This document shows positions 39,601 to 51,600 of a stretch of 64,000 nucleotides of DNA, in pieces (the first letter of the stretch is position 1; every line of letters starts with the position of its first letter). Below the pieces are notes generated by a model, which saw only the letters and a program-made list of their open reading frames with translations, had not been told where the DNA came from and did not search any database. Made by a program: the position numbers and the translations under genes. The DNA is taken from NCBI RefSeq assembly GCF_039555335.1, contig NC_092642.1, positions 11,232,752 to 11,296,751 on the forward strand, read 5' to 3'. This stretch comes from Amphiura filiformis (Eukaryota; Echinodermata; Ophiuroidea; Amphilepidida; Amphiuridae).

Positions 39601-42600
39601 ACTGGGCCAGTACAGGGCCACCTCAACAAAGTTTCCTGTGTAAGTTCAGATTTAAGGATTGGGTTTGCATCTCTTATTCTGTATTATGGTTGTGCCTAAG
39701 CTTGTATCCATTTGTGTGTATTTTGACAGTGCTAAGATTGTGATATATTTTGTTTCGTTTTTAAATAACAGAGAGGCAGCCCTGAATACGAAAATGCTTG
39801 TAAGCTTTGGGAACTGTTTATTGAGAAGAAGAAAGACACGTCAGAAGATGGGGAGGGTGATGACGACCATGACGAAGATGCTAGTGAGATGGCCGAATCT
39901 ACCGAAGAAGAACCTACTGAAGAGGAAGAGGAGGAGGAAGATGATGATGAAGATTATCAGGTGGATGATGATGAAGAAGAAGAAAAGGAAGAGAAGAAAA
40001 CAAAGCCAATAAGACCAACATTCAAACTGGTAAGTGTGCAGTGATTGTTGGGTATGTGTTTTGCAAAAACCCTGCAAATGAGGACATACATGAGAAATCT
40101 CTGTACTACAGTGGATGCATACGCATCCGTGGTTCCTATACAGTGTTTCTAGATGTAAAGCGGCATAAGAAAGGGCTATTGTATAGGGCGAGTTTGCACT
40201 TAGATTGTGAAAATTGAATCATGTCCACAGTAAGGCAAAACAACTTGCAACATTTGTGTCCATGGTTAGATAATGAAAACTCTATCTTATTTTTCACATC
40301 CTTGTTTGCCGGTGAAATTTCAAAAAGTATTTCAAGGTTTTTATTCTTGTGAGTCATTTAGATTTACAGCATTTTACATGAAAACACCCATTGGATCTTA
40401 TAATTATGACAGTATAATTATGACAGTATTTCTGCATATGCCTAGTATTTGTGTCAACTAACGTAAGCTGCTATTTGCATGATCTCAATATCTAAAATAA
40501 TACCCAAGACGTAATGTTCACATCTGGCGTGTCTAGCAGTGGCTGTAAGCAATAAAATTGCAATGGTAACATTTCCAGGTAGCAGGTCAACAAAAGTCCT
40601 ACACTTGATTTTAAAAATAACCCTTTTTTTTGTTCTTCTATTTAATATAGCCCCAGGAAGAAGCAAGAGAGATGACGCCATTGACTGTAGATGTACGTAG
40701 TCCAGATATTAAATCTGCTGATAAGAGTCTGGCCAGCAGTGGAAGTCTGACAGGTACTCGTGGTGGCAAGGCTATTATGCCCAAAAAGGTAGGACTTGGG
40801 TAAAACTAGAGCGATAACCGCACCATAGCTGAACCATGTGGCTTTGGCAGTATATTGTGGTTGGCCTATACCACTGTCATCATTGCATTTAAATTTCAGC
40901 TCAATTGAAGCATTTTGAAAACTTGACATTTGACCCCTTTATTGCCCCTTAATGACCTTAAATGAATTTTAAAATATATTAAACATGTTTAGAATGTCAT
41001 AAGGATCGCTATGTTTAAATTTCAGCTCAATCAGACATTTTGGAAAACTTGACCTTTGACCCCTTAATGAACTTAAATGAATCTTAAAATGTTTTTAAAA
41101 TGTTTAGAATGTCATAAGGATCATTGCATATAAATTTCACCTCAATTGGAGCATTTCGAAACACTTGACCTTTGACCCCTTTATGACCCCTCAATGACCT
41201 TAAAAGAATTTTAAAATATTTTTTAAATGTTTACAATGTCATAAGGATCATTACATTTAAATTTCAGCTCAATTGGAGCATTTTGAAAATCTTGACCTTT
41301 GACCCCTTTATGACCCCTTAAAAACCTTAAATAAATGTTTTAAATGTTTTAAACATGTTTAGAATGTCATAAGGATCATTGCATTTAAATTTAAGCTCAA
41401 TCGGAGCATTTTCGGTTAAAATGACCTTTTTTGACCCCTGTGACCCCAGGATGACCTCTGACGTTTGGAAATATTGTTATTATATTCTTTATGTTTTCCT
41501 CTTTCATATGACACCACTCATGGGGTCATACCTTCGTAGCATTTAGAGATATGTCCATTTCAGACCAAATGGTTAGTCAGTAAGCTAGTAAGTAAGCTAG
41601 TAAGTAAGCTAGTAACATTCAAACATATAGGCTGATACCATTTCATGGTTCAGCAAAAATAGCAAGTTTGTTTCCTCTAGCAGCACACATTTCATTTTGG
41701 AGCATTTTTTCTGCATTTCTTTTTTTGCTGAACCATGAAATGGTATCAGCCTATATGAGTGAATGTTACTAGCTTACTTACTTACTAGCTTACTAGCTTA
41801 CTTACTTACTAGCTTACTTACTTACTAGCTTACTAACTGACTAACCATTTGGTCTGAAATGGACATATCTCGAAATGCCACGAAGGTGTAACCCCCCCCC
41901 CGAGTGGTGTCAAATGGAAGAGAAAGCATTGAAGAATATAATAAAGAAACACAGGGGGTGCTACTACTAATAGTTTTAAAGTTGTGGTCCATTTTGATTC
42001 AGAAGTCGCCCAATTGGGCTACTAAATCACAGATTTGCACTGGGAGACAGCTTGTCTGGTATTTTGATAACAAGCATATTGTTTCCAAGAAAGTGAAGTA
42101 AATATTGTGAAATTCCCAAAGTATTATTAAAACAGTATCTTATTAAACCACAGTAAGAACCAAACTGGACATGTCTAAGATCGCCCAGTGGAATAGCCCA
42201 TTTTGTGGTTAGTATTTAGATCACAGGAAATTACAGTGTCCCATGATGCATTTATGAAAATACACACTAAGGGTATGTGGTAAATGCTATAGTTGCCTCT
42301 TATTGAACAATAATGGTGAATACTTGTGCGGTGGGGGCTTGGTGGTCAAATGTTATTCCTTCCCATGATGCATTTATGAAAATCAATACATACACACTAA
42401 GGCTACAAGGTAAATGCTATATAGTTGCTACCAACATTTTGAAATATGTCCAATTGAGCTACAACTTAGTACAAATAATCCTTGATATAAGGGGATCATG
42501 AAACATCATCTGAGGTCATCCAAGGTCAAAGGTTAAAATTGCTCCGATGTGGCTGTAACTCTGGAAAAACAATCCCCGGCACTTGGGGAGTATGAAACAG

Positions 42601-45600
42601 CAAAGGTCATCTGAGGTCAAAGGTCAGGTCAAATTTAAAGTCGCTCCGATGTGCCTGTAACTGGGGGAAAACAATCCGCGGCATTTGGGGAGTATGAAAC
42701 TGCAAAGGTCATCTGAGGTCAAAGGTCAGGTCAAATTTAGAGTTGCTCCAATCGGGCTGTAACTCAGGGAAAATGATCCCCGACACTTAGCGAGTATGAA
42801 ACTGCAAAGGTCATCCAAGGTCAAAGGTCAGGTCAAATGTACAATTGATCTGATCATGCTGTAACTCAGGGAAAACAATCCCTGACACTTCCACAAGTAT
42901 AAAACTGCAAAGGTCATCTGAGGTCAAAGGTCAGGTCAGATTTGAAGTTGCTCCGATCGGCCTAGGCCTATACCACAATATGCTGTCGAAGTCACATGGT
43001 TCAGCTATGGTGCGGTAACCGCTCTAGTTTTATTTGAGAAATCCTGAAAAAATTACATCACAAGCAAAAAAATTATAATCGTTTTTTTAAAAGATTTTTT
43101 GTTGGTTTCACTATTGTTGCTGTTACGGGTAATGCAGGAATACAAAGGGCAGTTCCATTTGAAATCCATACACCCCCTGTGGAAGACATGACTTTAATCT
43201 TCCACACAGGGGGTGTGAATTTCAAATGAGATTACCTGAATGGGTGACTCCATGGAGATTAAGGTCATGTCTTCCTTAGGGAGTGTATGGATTTCAACTG
43301 GAATAGCCCAATAGCTGCTATTTGCATAATTCCAATGAGCATATTGGCCTCTTTTTGTTGACACAGGTTGATGAGTACACCCTAGACAATTATGAAGACC
43401 CCTTGGAGCAGCTATTCACTGCTGTCATGGCTGAGAAGGGTTCAGATGGTCGTGTCATTAGCCTGCTCTTCCAGAAGCTACCATCAAAGGCGCAGTTTCC
43501 TGGATATTACGATGTGATTGAGCAGCCTATTGATATGAAAGCCATTGCTAGAAAGCTCAAGGTATGCCATTAACCTCATGGACACTACTGCCTTTAATAT
43601 TACAGTGCATCTGATTAGTTAATTACATATAATAATCATCTGAGAAACCAATCAAAATAGAGCTATTAGATCTCTTAACAATTAAGTCCTGTTGACTATT
43701 CTTAGCATAGCTCAGTGTTCAGAGTTTTCACTTCTGGTGCATCTACATCTGTTGATTAAATGCAGACCTCTGTTCTCCCCATACTGCATTTAGAGTTGGG
43801 TAAATGAATCATGAAAGAATTCTGTCCTTTGGAGGGGATGTTAAGACGTTGCTCCCATATACAGAAGAGGCATATCTGTGCATGTAGCTTGCAGTCAGTT
43901 TCTATAAGAGTATGGTGTTAATCCCTAATTGTCCAGGTGTTCAAATAGAAATTAGCTACATAGAAGACTTTCTTGGGTTATTCCAGGTTGTCAAAACCTG
44001 ACAAATCAAATAAAAACAAGTGCCTTCAATTTACAAAAAGGTGCAGTGATTTATAGTGCGTTATGCAAAGGCACAAGGCCTAGATGTTGATTCACTAGCC
44101 TCAGCACACTTTACAGGTTGTCACTGATCACTACGGCTCCACATTATTCCATAAACCATTAAACAACAACTCAGAGACTTTGCAGCTTTGGAGCGCTTAC
44201 TCTAGACATTCTACAATTGACCTTTGCAGCCAGGATCAGCTCCCTGAGTTTTGTACGGGTTACAACAAGACAAGTAGCAGTAAGTTCCCATGTCCAGGGG
44301 AATTTCAAGCTAACTCGTTTTTTCCACGTAAGTGTACTAAGACGCCGCCAGGGTTCAATCCCGCAACCTCCGCCGACAGGGTTCAATCTCGCACCATAGT
44401 CTAACGCTTCTACCGATTGAGCTAACTTGACTGATAGTTAATAAAGAAGATATTACCTTTTACCTGTAGCGTCTTAGAGAATGAATTGAATGAATAATGG
44501 TTTCAAAATTACTCACCTTACATTTATAAATGAGAGAATAACTTTGTTTGAATACCATTGCAGAAAAATGAATACCCAGGTCTGACTGAACTAGAGAATG
44601 ACTTGATGCTTATGGTGAAGAATGCCAAGAAGTTCAATGAACCAGGTTCCCAGGTACATAAAGATGCCATGACTCTCAAGAAAGTGATCATGAACAAGAA
44701 GTCTGAGCTTCTAGCAACGCTGAAGAGCCCCACACCAGTGACAACGCCAACAAGTGGTGACAAACCCAAGTAAGATACACAGGTGTTGTGTGTGTGAGCG
44801 TGTGTGTATTTATATTTTGTTTCTTGTCTTTTTCTTGTCTTTAATTGATTGAATCAATTCTAAGTTATTAGAGAGAAAATACCAGTACTTGAGAATTACG
44901 AATTGTAAATCTAGCAGATTGTCATTTCTTTTCACTTCATTCCATTTAAAGACATGTTGTTTGTTTGTTTTTGTTTTGTAATAATTCATCTCAGTTTTTG
45001 TTAGTTTTTTGTAATTATTTTCATAAGCAAGAGGTCCCTAATAGAAATCAACTTTAAATTTACACATGAAGTATTTGTATAACAGATACACACAGATGCA
45101 CCATACTCACCCCATATACACACTCCACACAAACACACCCCACACCTACACACATCAACATGTAACCACCAGCAAACTGGCAGAATTCACACTTTTGTTT
45201 GTATCGCCTTTGAGTTTCCGTTGTATAACTGTAGACAGTACTGCCAAATTTAGATTTGCCTTACATCTACAACTGCGGACGTTTTATATAATGCATTTTT
45301 GTGCCGTTATTGATATAGTGACACCATCTAATTGTGGTTTCCAATTATATGTCCACTGTTACACAGTGATTGCTTGTGTGTGTCCTTGATTGAGGGTGTT
45401 TATAAATATACATATTTTACTATTCATACACTACACACACCCCTACAACCCCACATACATATACAAGACTTGGGCCATGCCATTCAGGATAAACAGCCAA
45501 AATGCAATGTAAGTAAACACACACCAGACAGACACTCCGTTTTTACAAGGGATACAGATGTGTTTGAATCTGTGTGCTCATAAGGTAAAAATGCAATATA

Positions 45601-48600
45601 TGCTGGAAAATACCAAAGTAGTTACTGTGGTTTTACTTTGGCAGTAAATATTTGGAATACCGTATTTCCTCAAATAAACGCCCCCAGGGCATTGCATTTT
45701 CCAAACGGGGGCGTTTATTTAAGGCCAGTGTAATGGGAGAGAACATCATTATTTCTTAATTGTATGTCCAAATTATATAAAACTATACATTTTTGGAAAG
45801 GAAATGAGCCAAGGAATCTCATGGTGGACGTCAGATTTGTTCAAAAATCTAGAGTTTTTGAAAAAATCACAAAAAATCACTTTTTTATTTTATTTTTTTT
45901 GTGACAACTTAGAAAAAAATCCGTTCGGAGTAAAAAAAATCAGTTAGCTTTTCATGAAGAAGAGATATGAACTTAGGGAAGGTTTTTAAATTTTTTGAAA
46001 TTCATCTCTTTTTCGAAATTTTGAAAAAAAAACATGTGAAAAAGCAATTTTGTCACTCTATAAAAAATTGCACGTAATGGTGTATATTTTTGTTTAAAAC
46101 AAATATTTTGAAAAAATGAGAAAACCTTCCCTAGACTTTGATGTACTCTAAACGATAGTGCAAAAAGTGTACCTTTTGCTTGCATATTTTTCGAATTATC
46201 TTGTCACAAAAATCGTGCAATATTGTCACAAGATTTTTGCAGATTATTGATGCTATTATCGACCATGTGGGCAACTTGGTAAACTTACTTCACAAGATAG
46301 CATGGAAATATCAGCATTTTTGAAACATCTTGGTTGAAAAAAGTGGTAGGGGGACGTTTATTTGGGCGACTATTCAAGGAAATATGGTATGTTAGAATTG
46401 AGCCTGCTCTCAAAGTAAAATGCAGTATTGTAAGTAAAATTCTGAATTATTCAGATTTATATGCCATGCGTACGAGTTTGAATGCGGAACTGATTATCTA
46501 TTAAGCTTATCGGCTGATCAACAATAGGTTGACCCATTGATCATCAAGCACATAGTTGGGCGGAGACATCACCTATTGTACTTGCTCTATGATCACAGCC
46601 ATGTACCAGGAAATCTGAGCAATTCTGAAATGTACTTTAATGGTAAATAAGATGGCAGATATTGTATTTTTATATGGTCTCCAGATGTCTGTTCCCTTTT
46701 TTTGTAACTTGTTTGCTCGCTAAGTAAAAATGCACTATCTGCTTGCATATAACATAGCAGATAGTGTGTATTTACTTCAGCAGCAGATGCTCTCACTTTT
46801 CCTTAACATGTCGGGTGGTATGCGCTGTCCATTCTCTAAATTCATCATCGTCATTGAATGGGATTATTTTGAAATTTGAAAACGCTTGAAATATTACAAA
46901 CAAATAGGCGTATGTTAATAAATAATATAAATACAAGCTAAAACCGTTGGGGTTCGATAATGAACCCCATAAAACTAACTGAGTATATGGAAAATGCCAT
47001 ACGGCCGGGCGGTTTCACAAGTTGCTGACTCTATCATGCCACTCGCCGCCTGAACATGTTTGCTTGCGAAGTCAAAACACAGTGTCTACTACCAAATACC
47101 ATAGCATGTACTGTGTTTTACGAGGGCGGCAAATGCTTTTTAATGTTTTTAATCCGTCTGCTCCTGAAGTAAAAGCACAGTGTCTACTACCAAATACCAT
47201 AGCAGGTACTGTGTTTTATGAGGGTGGCAGATGCTTTTAATGTTTTTAATTCATCTGCACCTGAAGTAAAAACACAGTGTCTACTACCAAATATGACAGC
47301 AGGTACTGTGTTTTACGAGGGCAGCAAATGCTTTTAATGTTTTTAATTCGTCTGCTCCCGAAGTAAAAACACAGTGTCTACTACCAAATACCACAGCAGG
47401 TACTGTGTTTTACAAGGGCAGCAAATGCTTTTTAATGTTTTTAATCTGTCTGCTCCCGAAGTAAAAACACAGTGTCTACTACCAAATAACACAGCAGGCA
47501 CTGTGTTTTCACCTGGGAGGGCAGATTTAAGACATTTACATGTGTATATATGTATCAGCATATACATGTGTATCAACACTATGTGCATTGAGTCTCATCT
47601 CAGTCATGTGCATTGAGCCCTGTATGCTATCCATGTTGTGTATTGCAGACTGTGTTTGTCGCCTCGTGAATGGCACAACACATTTGCAAGTTTTCTCGAG
47701 AGCAGCAAAAACCAGAAAGAGGAAAATAGGTGAGGAGAAACGGACCGTTGTTATGATCACCTTCAAAATGCAACTGTCGATGGGAATTTGAACCTACTCT
47801 CCTCAAGTTCACAGTTATTTCCCACAAGTAAAAAAAATTAAAAAAACAAAAATTTTGCCCCTTATGACTATAATGTCAAAGGTCACCTGTGTTACAGTGC
47901 TTTTCGCTTCCTTCTGGCTGCCATCTATGTTGTGATACACGAGTGATGTACACATAACAATTTGCCATTTCTGTGTAGATATACACTGCCAGATTCCTAT
48001 TGCTGCCACCTGCACAGGTACACTTTTGCCAAGTTACTTGGTGAAGTACCAGAGGAATACCACACTGCAGTGCTGGTAGGTCCTGTGCAGTAGCAGCGTT
48101 GGTACTGTGTAGGTACTCTGTATGTACCAGTCAGGTACCTTGGTAATTGTATACCTGTGCAGGTGCCTGCAATAGGAATCTTGTAGTGTACAAGTCAATA
48201 TACAGAAGTTCTGCCATGATTGGAAATTACACTTACGTTACTTTTCCAAGGAAGTGAAAAACACTGTAGCTCAAGATTCATAAACGTTTGATAACTTTTA
48301 AGATTCATTGCTGTATTAATTTTGCTTGCTCAGAAGTTACTGCAGCACAGTGTGGTACCTTGGTGTTCAAGCCTAAGCAAATGTCAATATACATGTGTGC
48401 AATGTGCAAAGTACTATAGTTTAATTAAAGAATTACCACAAGGTGTGATTATGAACAAAATAATAATCTTCACATTCTCCGGCACAAGATGAGATGTTTT
48501 ATATAAAGTTTGATGTCTATAAATCCAATCACTTTACCACCACATCATGTGATATGTTACCATAGTAGCATGAGTTTAGAAAAAGCACTGAGACTTTGTA

Positions 48601-51600
48601 ACAAAAGCACAGTATATTTGATTAGCAAATTTAAGGTATTGGGTAGCTAATGTTGAATATATGAGGAGAGTAGGTTTGAAATGACTTACTGACAGGGATA
48701 AGGTGAGGCATGAAGGTTGCATGTTCAATAGCTGCTTGCTATATGCAGCAATAAATAGCTGCCTTGTGTATGATGATATTGGAAAATACTGTTTACACAT
48801 GTTAATAGTGCCAGTCAAAATTGTATGATTATAAGCCCCATTGTAGCCATGCAACAAGTGGACAAGTATAACCATTTTAGATTACTTCAACAAAAAATTA
48901 CCAAAATCATTCAATAGTCCAAGAATGAAGTTTTCAGGAAATTTTATGATTCCAAAGAAATTAGACGTAGACTTCATATACTAGTGGCCTGAGATGAACT
49001 TTACAAAGCCATCATATTAGATATTCACTCATAGGATAGAATTTTTGCGTTTCTTGGTTACAAGAAATTCTTGTACAAGAATATGATGCAGAAATCCTGA
49101 TAGTTTGACTAATATCAGGGTTACAGTCTTACAGATGGCTGGTTACTTGCAGCTCTAAACAGTTCAAAATAACAAAAATGGATTGGATCAGCCATCTTAA
49201 TCAAATTCCATTTCTATGGTCACCTTTGAACATCCTTAGATCTAGATCAGTAATTTGAACAGTATTTGCTGAGTTATAATGTCAACCTGTTTGGATGATT
49301 GTGACATGACTCGCTGTTTACACTGTGGATATTGAATGTGTCAACCTTCCTGTTGTCATCTAACAGTTTATCGTGGCATGGCGTACTGATTTTCAGGGAT
49401 GTCTATCGCATATTTTCAATTGATTTCTTAAATGCTAAAGCTGAACATTCTCTGTGGGATACAACTTACAACAAGTAGATAAATCCATCATTAAAAAAAC
49501 CCAGCAGTACCAAGCTTTTTAACCCATCTGAACTAACTCATAATATCAAGAGCATTATCCATGGAAACTAAAACAATTGGTACTTCTTATAAATTATATA
49601 ATCTAACTACATGTACTTACATTGTCTGTCAATCAGGATCCCCCTCTGTGAAATCACACCATCATAAGTTGACCAATCATGTGAAGTTAGCGACCCTTTT
49701 TTACTCAGTAGTTTCAAGTTTACTTGCTTTAAGTTGTGACTATTGGGCTATTCCAGTTGAAATCCATACACAAGACATGCCCTTAATCTCCCACACAGGG
49801 GGTTTAGATTTCAAATGGAGTCGCCCATTCAGGTAACCCTATTTGACATTCAAGTTCCATGTATGGGAAATTAAGGATGTGTCTTCCATAGGGGGTGTAT
49901 GGATTTCAACTGGTATATCCCAATGGAGATTCAAGTTACAAGACAAGCATGTGATATCCAAGTATATAAAAGTGATGCTATAAGCTACTTGTTAATATTT
50001 CCATTAGGTCTGTTCACACTGTTTTGCCAATACTTGTGTGTCAATGTGAACACACATCATATGGTATGGTATCACATTGATGCTTGCTTATACCATGGAA
50101 GAAAGAGATAAGAAGGAACCACAACGAACGCATTCACTTTGTCCACTCCCTTTACCGACATTTAATTGACATTGTTATTCATGAGGATTTACTTTGATCA
50201 ATACCCTGCGTTAAATAGGTGATTGGTATTGTACTCCATGTATTTGCATGTCTTCTGGAGCGTGTCTGAAGGATGATTTGAACTAATGACCTTCCGTGCA
50301 AGCACCCTATAGGATTTTCTCTGGTGCGTGATCATCGGTCATTGATGGCCTACACATCTTTTTCTTCCATTTTGCCCAATTTTCCCGAACTTTGATGACT
50401 TTTTTCTCAGAGTTGGCAGTCTTTGGCACTGAAACGAGTTAGCTAGTTACGATTATACACATATAAACTATTAAATTAAAGAGGTTTTATGTACCGGACT
50501 CAACCGGAACATTGTGCATTATTTAAGAACATTTTACATCTATTTTTCTTGAAAAAGTCACCAAAATCTTACCTTATTTGCTAAAGCTGAAACTCAACCA
50601 AAAAAACGGCCGATTTTGACGACCTTTTCGATGTTTTAAAGGACATTTTCTACACAATACGATCAAGAAAACAGTTTGACTGTAGATCCCAAAACAAAGC
50701 TACTATACATGTTCAGAGCATCAGTGAAATTCCAGAATCTTACTTCCGGGTAGCATTTGTTTGTTCGTGGATGGGTTTGTTATAGTTTTTTTCCAGTAAT
50801 GATTTCGCCAAGCATCGATCGTGGTAAATGGATCATACATGAAAGGAGGTACCATTGATAGCTTTTCTTTTCATGCGTCAATAGATAAGCGGATTAAAAC
50901 TTGGCCGATCGAAGTCGTTGTGGTTCCTTCTCATCTCTTTCTTCCATGCTTATACAGACAATAGTATCACAACGGCACAGCCTTACATAATCAAAGTTAA
51001 TTCTCTTATATTTCATTCTCTATTGACATTTTTGGTAAATCCCATAAGCCTTTGCGAGTACACCTAAGATTTTGTCATTTGACATCACGCCGACTTGCAA
51101 TGCGCAGTAACAATATTTGATAAACAATGTGAACCTCAGTGCAGATCGGCATGATCCCATCAAATGATGAGTTCTCAGGTGTACTCGCAAATGGGATGGG
51201 ATTTACCAAAAAGGTCAATTGGCAAGATGATTCTTGTAACCTGATTCTTGTGCTCTTGATCAAAATTTTAGCTACCTGCCCTCTATCCGTTTTTATGATG
51301 AACAGGTCATACATAATTGTCATCTTTACAGGTTAAATCTTTCACCAAGTAGAGGCTTGTATGTTTGATTTATTACACAGCCCAGGCTTGCAGGAGGATG
51401 AGAAATCAATTCAAAATATGAAACAAATATGCATCCTATGCTTCCATGTATATAATCCCTCACCAATCAACCTACCAATCAAGCAACCGATTAAGCAATC
51501 AATAACCCTTGCTTCAATTGTCACCTTAATGCTTTGCATGGCCTATGTGGTTTTAATTGCCTTGACATGTGCAACCATGATATTAGGTAATAATTACAAG

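Noticed and set aside
39659..40012. Lysine/methionine-rich open frame over polybromo exon 3
   Set aside because: Out-of-frame shadow of the acidic exon; the correct frame has splice sites and similarity.
47040..47520. CRISPR-like array (regular repeats with spacers)
   Set aside because: Spacers are also repeated, units are palindromic and the genome is animal.
47701..47729. Possible 29-nt polybromo exon (AAKTRKRKI) between exons 6 and 7
   Set aside because: Its length would break the phase match between exon 6 and the exon at 56254, and its acceptor is weak.
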